From: Owenia fusiformis
Taxonomy: Eukaryota; Annelida; Polychaeta; Sabellida; Oweniidae
Direction of reading: 5' to 3'
Assembly (NCBI GenBank): GCA_903813345.2
Contig: CAIIXF020000011.1
Span: forward strand, 6,038,571 to 6,102,570
Length of the DNA: 64,000 nucleotides
Shown: positions 13,101 to 25,100 of the stretch, in pieces
Layout of the letters: each line of letters starts with the position of its first letter
Numbering within the stretch: position 1 is the first letter of the stretch
Notes under the pieces: generated by a model
What the model saw: only the letters and a program-made list of their open reading frames with translations
Told to the model about the DNA's origin: nothing
The model's database searches: none
Position numbers and translations under genes: made by a program

Positions 13101-16100
13101 CAATTTGTATGAAGTAAAAGAAGGAAATAAAGACATAGAGTTTTGTGACAAACATATGTATGTGGATGTAAAGAGACAAGTGGTTGATTATTGTAGCAAT
13201 TTGTATGAAGTAAAAGAAGGAAATAAAGACATAGAGTTTTGTGACAAACATATGTATGTGGATGTAAAGAGACAAGTGGTTGATTATTGTAGCAATTTGT
13301 ATGAAGTAAAAGAAGGAAATAAAGACATAGAGTTTTGTGACAAACATATGTACGTGGATGTAAAGAGACAAGTGGTTGATTATTGTAGCAATTTGTATGA
13401 AGTAAAAGAAGGAAATAAAGACATAGAGTTTTGTGACAAACATATGTACGTGGATGTAAAGAGACAAGTGGTTGATTATTGTAGCAATTTGTATGAAGTA
13501 AAAGAAGGAAATAAAGACATAGAGTTTTGTGACAAACATATGTACGTGGATGTAAAGAGACAAGTGGTTGATTATTGTAGCAATTTGTAAGAAGTAAAAG
13601 AAGGAAATAAAGACATAGAGTTTTGTGACAAACATATGTATGTGGATGTAAAGAGACAAGTGGTTGATTATTGTAGCAATTTGTATGAAGTAAAAGAAGG
13701 AAATAAAGACATAGAGTTTTGTGACAAACATATGTACGTGGATGTAAAGAGACAAATGGTTGATTATTGTAGCAATTTGTATGAAGTAAAAGAAGAAAAT
13801 AAAGACATAGAGTTTTGTGACAAACATATGTACGTGGATGTAAAGAGACAAGTGGTTGATTATTGTAGCAATTTGTATGAAGTAAAAGAAGGAAATAAAG
13901 ACATAGAGTTTTGTGACAAACATATGTACGTGGATGTAAAGAGACAAGTGGTTGATTATTGTAGCAATTTGTATGAAGTAAAAGAAGGAAATAAAGACAT
14001 AGAGTTTTGTGACAAACATATGTATGTGGATGTAAAGAGACAAGTGGTTGATTATTGTAGCAATTTGTATGAAGTAAAAGAAGGAAATAAAGACATAGCG
14101 TTTTGTGACAAACATATGTACGTGGATGTAAAGAGACAAGTGGTTGATTATTGTAGCAATTTGTATGAAGTAAAAGAAGGAAATAAAGACATAGAGTTTT
14201 GTGACAAACATATGTACGTGGATGTAAAGAGACAAGTGGTTGATTATTGTAGCAATTTTTATGAAGTAAAAGAAGGAAATAAAGACATAGAGTTTTGTGA
14301 CAAACATATGTACGTGGATGTAAAGAGACAAGTGGTTGATTATTGTAGCAATTTGTATGAAGTAAAAGAAGGAAATAAAGACATAGAGTTTTGTGACAAA
14401 CATATGTACGTGGATGTAAAGAGACAAGTGGTTGATTATTGTAGCAATTTGTTTGAAGTAAAAAAAAAAAGGAAAAAGGTACCTATGAATAAATTATAAT
14501 ATATGTAACATCAAAATCCTGCAATTAGGAGTTACGGAAATATTTAGAGGTATTAAATTATGCCTACAAGGGAATAAATATTTTTGAAAATATATAAGTT
14601 CAATTTCTTTATCTTCAAGATTATCCAAGTCTCTTTTTGGGCAGAAAGTATTATCAATTTGTAATTTTTGATAAAAGTCAAGTTCCTTAACCAACTTATT
14701 TCCAAAAAGCACTGTACATTGCACTGTTTAGTACTGTTTACCACACTGTACAGCGCTGTAAGATGATGTTACAGATTTGGGGTGTACACCTTACCTTATA
14801 AGCCAATTCTCTAATAACTGATGTAGTACATTCAATCAATGTAAACCTGCTATTTCTATAAAATGTTGCTTCACCCTCTGGATGTGTATCAGCTGTGCGG
14901 CACTTGAATACCCCCAAATACCCATGCCTGGAAATTAATATGTCAAGTCTATGTTTACAAGAAATAAGTATGTAATGTCTATGTCTGAATACCCCCAAAT
15001 ACCCATGCCTGGAAATTAATATGTCAAGTCTATGTTTACAAGAAATAAGTATGTAATGTCTATGTCTGAATACCCCCAAATACCCATGCCTGGAAATTAA
15101 TATGTCAAGTCTATGTTTACAAGAAATAAGTTTGTAATGTCTATGTCTGAATACCCCCAAATACCCATGCCTGGAAATTAATATATCAAGTCTTTGTTTA
15201 CAAGAAATAAGTTTGTAATGTCTATGTCTGAATACCCCCAAATATCCATGCCTGGAAATTAATATATCAAGTCCTTGTTTACAAGAAATAAGTTTGTAAT
15301 GTCTATGTCTGAATACCCCCAAATATCCATGCCTGGAAATTAATATATCAAGTCCTTGTTTACAAGAAATAAGTTTGTAATGTCTATGTCTGAATACCCC
15401 CAAATATCCATGCCTGGAAATTAATATATCAAGTCTTTGTTTACAAGAAATAAGTTTGTAATGTCTATGTCTGAATACCCCCAAATACCCATGCCTGGAA
15501 ATTAATATGTCAAGTCTTTGTTTATAAGAAATAAGTATGTTATGTCTATGCTAACAAGAAATTGGTATGTCTATGAATAAAAGAGAAAAACTTAAATGTT
15601 GTAAAATGAAAAGCTGTATCTTAAGATAAAGTTGCAAATCTGTTTGCACCATATTAAAAGAAAGTAAATCTGCTTGTCAGAGAGCTGGAGTGCTCAGCAG
15701 TATATCTCAATGTTTTACCGGTGTGACAGAGAGTAAAAAATTTTATTTTTTTAAAGTTAAAAACTTTTTTTATTACTTCTAGTCATTAATTAAATCATTC
15801 TTAAAAATGTATTATCAATTAATTTGTAATGATGAACTCCTTACCGTCTCAATTCTTCCTCGAGCTGTGAAAAGTAAGTCTTTCCAACTTCCTGTAGGCA
15901 GATAACATCAGCGTCTAAATATTGAAGTTCCACCATCATTCTCGCATGACGGTATTCCTGACAGAGGTACTCTTCAGGGAGATAGCTATGTCCCTCAGGG
16001 TTACTCCTTATATGGTAATCCGCAAGTATATTGTACGAGACCACAGTAAATCTTTGGCTAGTGTCTATGTCTGATGTTAAATGCGGGTTTGGGATAAATT

Positions 16101-19100
16101 TGCGACTCAGTAAAGGATCGTTTATATTATTTGTATGATTTACACCATTAACGTTAGTGTCACTATGCTGACTGGTCGGTTCTTGAGTTGTTTCCATGAC
16201 AACTGGTTCAGGTTGAGTTTCAGCAGGCTCGATTTGGTTTTCAGATGGTTGCGCCACCTGTTGGGGTAATGCTTCAGTTATTTCAGCACTTTGGGCATCA
16301 GGCACATCTTTGAGATCGACAACTACGTATTCTTTTAGCTCATCAACTTCATCATCCTTTTTCTCAGTACTATCTGGAATGTCTTCCCCAATGACTTCCC
16401 CAACAGGTGCGGGGACCTCATGTTCAATAACAGGGACATCTGATGAGGCTTCGGATACATCCTCTATAACCGGAGGAACATTTACACTAACCACAGACAC
16501 TATTTCTGGAGTCTCTTTCCCCGATGCATTATCTTCAACTACATCTTCCTCATCTTCAATACACTCAACTGCATCATCAACATTATCAATTTTCTTTTCA
16601 CCGACTTCTTCGATGACATCATCAGTTTCTTTCTCAGTAACTGGATCGTCTATAACTTCCACAGGGGACACAGATACTTCTTTTATTTCATCTCCTGGCA
16701 CTTCCTGTACCTCTACAACATCATTTGAATCATGCGTCTCCTTTTCAGGAGTTGGAGAGTCAATGACTTCCATAAGTGGTACCTCTGGTTCAGCTTCAAT
16801 TGGAGACACTTCAGCGATCACTTCTGGCTCAACTTCAGGGGTGTCACTTTTTTCAATTATAACTGGTTCTGGAGTGTCACTTTGTTCAATTATAACTGGT
16901 TCTGGGGTGTCACTTTTTTCAACTACCTCTGGTTCTGGAGTGTCAATTTTTTCAACTACCTCTGGTTCTGGTGTGTCACTTTTTTCAACTACATCTGGTT
17001 CTGGGGTGTCACTTTCTTGAACAATCGCTGGTTCTGGAGTGTCAATTTTTTGAATGACATCTGATTTTGGAGTGTCACCTTTTCCTAAAACAGGGGTTAC
17101 AATTTCTATAACAGGTGCTTCAACAGGAAGTTCTTCTGTTGGAGTGTCAAGTTCTGGAGCTGTTGTTTCCATGGGAACCTCTTCTTTACTCTGAAATATA
17201 ATTCCAACATATTGACGTTAACTCATCTCTTATGTCTTTTTCATAAATATTTATTTAAAAAAATTAAAGTGATAATGTTTTATTGTTGCATTTTAGTTGA
17301 TGTCAGTCTCGATTTTTATGATCATATCTTCAAAATTCAGTGATTTCATATTTCATATTTTTAGAAATAGTAACATAGAAAACTACATCTATAAACATTT
17401 TTCATCTTGAATTATTTTTAAAATGCCTTTTTAAAATTTTATTTTGAAAGTGTGATTTTTAGGTCAACAGGTCAATAATATTTTACACTTGCTTTTTCTT
17501 CTGCAGTATCTTCTTCTCTGATCCTTTTAGAACTTGCTTCTTCTTCCTTAGGGGCGTTCTCTTCTTCATCATCTCTCTTCCTCTTCAGGTTATCAGTTGC
17601 AACTTCTTCTACTGGTGCCTCATCATCTACAGTTGTTTTAAGTTCAGTTGGAGTATCTTCCTCTTTGTCTTCTTTAGGTGTAAGGATTTCTTTCTCTGTG
17701 CTTTCAACAGTATCGGCTTAAAAATATGATGAAATACATTTTAATCATTTTTAACTTTTAACTAATATTTTTTCTTGTCTTGTTTGCTTAGTATCAGCTA
17801 AGCAAATCAAATGAAGAAAACACATCTGCTGTTTTCTGGAATTTGAATGAAATATTGTTGCGCCCACTCCTGACCCAAAAACGCTCATTTTACTCACCAG
17901 GTGTCTCTGTAGGTTGAGCCTTGGCCCCACGACCTCTCTTTGACCTAGGACTGGGGGATGTAGCTTGAGGGGTGGCAGCCTTCTTACCCCTACCTCTTGC
18001 CCTAGGTGATGTCACCTCTGGAACACATGCAAAATAATAAAATAAAGATTGGGTGTCATTTAAAATTTTTTCCTAAAAAAGTTCACATGAAACTTATTTC
18101 ATAAAATTAAAAAAAACATTTTGATAGCACTAGGTAAGAGGACAATTCTTAAAGTACATGGGGCCTTAAGTTTAACAATACATCATCCAATAGTACTAAT
18201 ACATTGGGAGATTTCCCTTAAGGTATGGCACCTTTCTTATAAATTCCACCTTTTAACTCTAGTATTCAATTTTCAAGAGTTGATTGACCTGTACCTAATT
18301 TACTTTATATTAAGTTGAATGATTACACTTATTTTTTTCATAATATGATATATATTAAGACGATAAAGCATGCATTGGAAGATCGACATTTAGTACACGT
18401 TGTCTGTAATGTCACCTTATTTTTTCTGTTTCTGTTTTATTCACCCTTAATGTTATTGTTACCACTAAAATAGATTAATTGAGTAAGTTTTATATCCTTT
18501 TATACTTTAATTGATAACCTAAAAGGACTTAAAACTGTTTGACTCAATATTACATTATAGCCCACTAACCTTTAGCAGGTTCAGACTTTTCTGGTTCTTG
18601 AACATCTGATTTCCGTCCTCTACTTCTACGTCCTTTGGCTGGTGATGCAACTACCACTGGCTCTTCCTGTTCCATTGGCTCCTCCTTTGCTTCATCCTCA
18701 ACAGGTTTTGCAGCTTCGGTATCATCTGAAAATTACATTTTATCAATTTAGTAGGTGAGATCACGATAGTTGAAGAACTTGTTAGCCATTGTGGCTAATT
18801 CTTCCAAAATTTTTTTAGCCAACCAAAATATGAATTAGCCATTTTGACCGAAAAAAATTAAACACTTCTAACGACTGTTTTCCTTTTAAAAATGGAATAA
18901 AACACTCACAGAATTTGCATTTAAGATTGTTAGACATTTTTTATGGCATTTTTGAAGGACACAACTACCCCGGAGTGAATATACAGATACATGATGACGC
19001 GCCACAATACTGATAGAGTTCTACTGTGAAATAGCATAGTGTGTAAAATTAATATATGTCGCATCATGAGTGACCAGAAATCTACTTTTCCGAAAAAGTT

Positions 19101-22100
19101 TTCTTCTGAAAAGTTGTTCAAATTACTGTACATATTTTTCACCACCTCTTTCGAAAATTCGTGATTGGTGAATGGTGAACGTCTACCGTGATCTCTGGCC
19201 AAGTGACTTTTTGAACAACCAACAATACCTGTCTCAGATATGCAATTTGTAATTTTTGTAATTTATTGTAATTAATGATATCATGAGATTTTGTGTGTTC
19301 TTGCTAAAGGATTTTCTATTCGTTTTAACTCTAACACTTAAACAACTCATGCTCAACCATTAATTCGGATATTTACTTTATCTTGTAAGTTTCAAATAAG
19401 GTTAACATAACTTGTTTGCAAGTCAAACAGTCATTTTTAAAAGTGCATGTACATGTATATTCTTTTGAGCAAATGAAGATATTCCATGAAGTACCAAACA
19501 TCTAACTCTATTGCTTTTTCAATACTCCAATTTCCCCTAAATACAGTTGTATAAGTATATGGTTTGATTTTACAAGAAATAACTTCTGCCTTTGAAGTTG
19601 AAACAAAATGTTGGTAATATTCCGATACTCCAGTTCCAGATGGTGTTTTCCCTATAGGTGTAACTTTTTCAAAAGTGAAATAAAAGTACACTTAGATTTA
19701 TGATACTGTTTTGAAAAATAGCAATTCTGATAAAGATTAATGTCAAAATGAACTTTTGTCTGGAGTATAAAATCTCCGAGGAGAAACAAGTTGCGTCATT
19801 CAAATATCAGGTGGAGAATTTGTTTTAACATGGCATCGATTTGGTACTTATCAGGTTTGGCTCTTATTGTAGCATTCATGGGATCCTGTGTTGATGCAGA
19901 TTCAAACATTATGGAGGTGGAATGGAAAGGCCAGAATATTCAGATTTTTAACAGATCTACGGCATTCTTTGGTAAATCAACTTGTCTAATAGCTTTGGAG
20001 GATGTCCTAAACTTAACACTCGATGCTACACACCTCGTGCAAAGTTTGAAACAACACCTTAGAGCAATGATCAGTCCAAAATGCACCGAGTCCAGGGCTT
20101 AAATCCTTAAATAATTGTGAAAATCAAAGTTCTTTGAGTAGCTGTTATGCACAGAATTAAATATGTAATGAAGTAAATGAAGTCCTGATTCATGTAAAAT
20201 TTCAGTTGAATCCCAGGACTGTCTCCCAGGTTTCTACAAGGGTCTATGGCAGAATGAGAGTTGCTACATGTTTGTAATGACTCCTATGACAAGAACTGAA
20301 GCCAGTACATTTATATATAATTTCAGTTGAATCCCAGGACTGTCTACCAGGTTTTTACAAGGGTCTATGGCAGAATGAGAGTTGCTACATGTTTGTAATG
20401 AGTCCCATGACTACAACTGAAGCCAGTACATTTATATATAATTTCAGATGAATCCCAGGACTGTCTACCAGGTTTTTACAAGGGTCTATGGCAGAATGAG
20501 AGTTGCTACATGTTTGTAATGAGTCCCATGACTACAACTGAAGCCAGTACATTTATATATAATTTCAGTTGAATCCCAGGACTGTCTACCAGGTTTTTAC
20601 AAGGGGCTATGGCAGAATGAGAGTTGCTACATGTTTGTAATGAGTCCCATGACTACAACTGAAGCCAGTACATTTATATATAATTTCAGTTGAATCCCAG
20701 GACTGTCTACCAGGTTTTTACAAGGGTCTATGGCAGAATGAGAGTTGCTAGATGTTTGTAATGAGTCCCATGACTACAACTGAAGCCAGTACATTTATAT
20801 ATAATTTCAGTTGAATCCCAGGACTGTCTTCCGGGTTTTTGCAAGGGTCTATGGCAGAATGAGAGTTGCTACATGTTTGTAATGAGTCCCATGACAAGAA
20901 CTGAAGCCAGTACATTTATATATAATTTCAGTTGAATCCCAGGACTGTCTACCGGGTTTTTACAAGGGTCTATGGCAGAATGAGAGTTGCTACATGTTTG
21001 TAATGACTCCTATGACAAGAACTGAAGCCAGTACATTTATATATAATTTCAGTTGAATCCCAGGACTGTCTACCGGGTTTTTACAAGGGTCTATGGCAGA
21101 ATGAGAGTTGCTACATGTTTGTAATGAGTCCCATGACAAGAACTGAAGCCAGTACATTTATATATAATTTCAGTTGAATCCCAGGACTGTCTACCAGGTT
21201 TTTACAAGGGTGTATGGCAGAATGAGAGTTGCTACATGTTTGTAATGAGTCCCATGACTACAACTGAAGCCAGTACATTTATATATAATTTCAGTTGAAT
21301 CCCAGGACTGTCTACCAGGTTTTTACAAGGGTCTATGGCAGAATGAGAGTTGTTACATGTTTGTAAAGAGTCCCATGACTACAACTGAAGCCAGTACATT
21401 TATATATAATTTCAGTTGAATCCCAGGAATGTCTACCAGGTTTTTACAAGGGTCTATGGCAGAATGAGAGTTGCTACATGTTTGTAATGACTCCTATGAC
21501 AAGAACTGAAGCCAGTACATTTATATATAATTTCAGTTGAATCCCAGGACTGTCTACCAGGTTTTTACAAGGGTCTATGGCAGAATGAGAGTTGCTACAT
21601 GTTTGTAATGAGTCCCATGACTACAACTGAAGCCAGTACATTTATATATAATTTCAGTTGAATCCCAGGACTGTCTACCGGGTTTTTACAAGGGTCTATG
21701 GCAGAATGAGAGTTGCTACATGTTTGTAATGAGTCCCATGACTACAACTGAAGCCAGTACATTTATATGTAATTTCAGTTGAATCCCAGGACTGTCTACC
21801 GGGTTTTTACAAGGGTCTATGGCAGAATGAGAGTTGCTACATGTTTGTAATGAGTCCCATGACAAGAACTGAAGCCAGTACATTTATATATAATTTCAGT
21901 TGAATCCCAGGACTGTCTTCCGGGTTTTTGCAAGGGTCTATGGCAGAATGAGAGTTGCTACATGTTTGTAATGAGTCCCATGACAAGAACTGAAGCCAGT
22001 ACATTTATATATAATTTCAGTTGAATCCCAGGACTGTCTACCAGGTTTTTACAAGGGTCTATGGCAGAATGAGAGTTGCTACATGTTTGTAATGAGTCCC

Positions 22101-25100
22101 ATGACAAGAACTGAAGCCAGTACATTTATATATAATTTCAGTTGAATCCCAGGACTGTCTACCGGGTTTTTACAAGGGTCTATGGCAGAATGAGAGTTGC
22201 TACATGTTTGTAATGAGTCCCATGACTAGGACTGAAGCCAGTACATTTTGCACTGAGGTAGCACTGGGGAATGGTTTGGTAGCCGTAGAAACTGAGCTTG
22301 ATCATATGAGTATTGTGGCGCAACTTACCACACAAAGGGGTATGTGGTTAAAGTTATCCACATAGGACAAGAGGGGGGTGCCAAACACTGACAGCATGAC
22401 TGTGCTGATTGTGTGATGCTTATGGTTGCACCCCACACAGACAGATCGGATAAAATTACATTTGTATGATGCGAGACTCGACATTCACCGGGAAATTAGA
22501 AAAATTTTGCCACCCATGAAGCAAATTAATTTTTACTGCTTTATAAGTGGTGAATGACAGTCACATTGAGTTCTATAAGTATGAGAATAGCATAACGGCT
22601 TGATATTTCAAGGCAACTCGTTTGAATAGTGATGGCGGTGATTGAAATTACGATGTAAAGATAAAACTGCAACGAAATATTTGTAGATTTCTTTGAAATA
22701 TGAAAAATCATGTATACATGGTAAGGCCTGCAGGTTCGATTCCACCTGGTAGCATTAACATTGGTCTCGTGTATGTTACACAATTAATATGTGAAACACA
22801 ACTATTATTCGAACTTATGATCAGACATAAGTATGATGTGTACTTCAAGGTAATAAAGTAATACTAGTATCATACCAATGTACGATCATAAGTTCGAATA
22901 ACTTAATTCGGCTGTCATTCACCATTTATTAAGCAGTAAAAAATTAATTAGCTCCATGGGTGACAAATTATTTCAAGTTTCCTGGTGAATATCGATCGAA
23001 TTTTAGTCGATCTGTCTGCATGGGGTGTGGTTGTTAAATTCAGACCCTCCCAAGTTTTACAACTCTTTATATATGCATTGATTTTTTTTAGCTATAAAAT
23101 GAAAATAATGTTTCTAGACCATATTAAAATTAGTCAGTCTGGTCCGAAATAAAAATCTGGCGCTTCGGAAATACTCTGCCAAGGATGGTTAATATGAGTA
23201 CCTGTATATTATATGCAGCAAATAGAATTTTGATTTGTTTTGTAGAATTACGAACACCATACGGAGATAATTACAATTATTGGACTTGTGCGGAAAACAT
23301 AATAGATGGCACTTGGCATTGGGGCACCACACAAACGGCAATGACCTATACAAAGTTTTGGGAAGGAACTAATCAAAATACAATTGGTTACATGGCACTC
23401 TGGGATGGTAGATCAAGCGCCCCTTCACCTTATTTTGATTGGTTTATCTGGTCCAGTACTACAACTACTGTCGAACGCTCCATATGTCAACATTTCATTT
23501 TAAATAAATAATTTATTATTAGTTCATGAATCATTAACTCAGATCTTTGTATGTTTGACAATGACTACATTTTACAACTTCACTGCAGAACTCTCAGAGA
23601 AAATACAGCGAATATAGCAACCAAGGAGTAATAAAAATATTAAGTCCTCATAATATGATCTGTATAGGGCTCTACCATAAGTGGCATTTCCCTAAAGTGA
23701 TACTACTTAAAAATTATTCTTCAATATAATATGCTCTTAGAACAAGGCATTAACATGCAAAATGTCACCACCTGCCATTTGTTACAGATGCTGACTGCCG
23801 AACACCAATGAATGCCAAACAACTTCTACGAAAAAGTTGGAGACTTGTGGTGACATAATGAATTGAAAATCTTTTTGAAAAGTACATACCCAGAGGTTCT
23901 GATTCAGTGGGCACCTCTTCCTCCACTTTTCCTCTTCTCCCCCTCCTGGGAGTCGTCTTGGGGGTGACCTTCTCAGCAGCCTTAGGGGTGTTTTTTTTTG
24001 CCTTAGGGGTGCTTTTTGTCGCCTTGGGGGTACTCTTGGTTGCTTTGGGGGTACTCTTGGTTGCCTTTGGGGTGCTCTTAGTTGCCTTTGGGGTAGTAGG
24101 GGTACGTCCACGTCTCCCTTTGGGGGTAGTAGCTGCTGTGGTCTCCTCAACTGTAATTAAAGCGAATTGTGTTCATCCACCACTTTCAAACACACATTAA
24201 TTTTCTACGAGGCATAAATATCAAGTGAACGCAATTGGTCAACCAGTCATGGCAGAATGCAGGAGAACAATTCTATTGACTCTGCTCTGAGTGTACAGGA
24301 TTTTGTGGATTAGAAAGACAGATGAAAGTAGAAAATTGCAATATATGTTTGTACATGGAAATAGTAGCAAAGTTTCTGAAGAAAATTCAAAAGACTAAGT
24401 GTTTAGCTCTATGATCCTTGCGTGTTCCTTACCCGCAGGAGTTTCGACTTTGGGGGTAGATGGTGTACTGAGACGACCCACTCTCCTAGTCCTGGGACTT
24501 TCCATTACCTCTGCATCTTGAAAGCTCCCCTCAGATGTAAGTTTAGCAACTTTCGGAGTAGTTTTTGGGGTAGTTTTTGGTGTTCCCTTTTTAGTCTTAG
24601 GTGTTAGTTTTGGAGTGGTAGTTTTAGATTTTGAGGGAGAACTTTTGGAAGGGGTGCTTGGTAGATCTCCTGTAAGGAGGAAATAAAGTAATAAGATCTC
24701 CAGCAAAGAAGTAAGAGGGACTAGGTGCAAGACTAATTTCAAAGAAAAAGATATGAAACTAACAGTGCAGCAGTTTTCAAGAAGAAATCCTTGTTAGTGG
24801 TAAAGTTCATTTATAAAGTTACAAATGAAGAAAAGGCCTAGGAGAATCATATCACGATTTTACTCTTTTTCTGCAAAAAAATAAATATTCATACCTGCTC
24901 CAACATCTTGTTCCTGGCCTCTCTTTGAGCTGCGTCCTAGTGGCTTGGAAGTTTCTACTTCATCACCTGCAGATTTTGCTGCCGATCTTCCTCTTGTTGG
25001 GCGGGTACTCACTGGAGATTCAGCTTTCTTAGCACGCCCCCTATAGTCAGCAATATTTAAGCTTTAATCTATGAAAATTCTCAGACAATGTTATTAATAT

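Noticed and set aside
12898-14427. 509-codon minus-strand frame and 208- and 287-codon plus-strand frames of repeated 32-residue units
   Set aside because: They are consequences of a 96-base tandem unit that happens to lack stops in one frame of each strand. The array lies between two phase-matched EEP exons and has no start or homology of its own.
12940-15553. CRISPR-like arrays
   Set aside because: Whole units repeat with no variable spacers, and the genome is eukaryotic.
16310-17020. 236-codon Ser/Thr-rich plus-strand frame
   Set aside because: Mirror of the acidic DTPEP-coding exon 9 on the minus strand. The minus strand has matching splice sites and continues into a recognisable EEP domain.
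23907-24200. 97-codon Val/Leu-rich plus-strand frame
   Set aside because: Antisense of the TPKATKS repeats in EEP exon 5.
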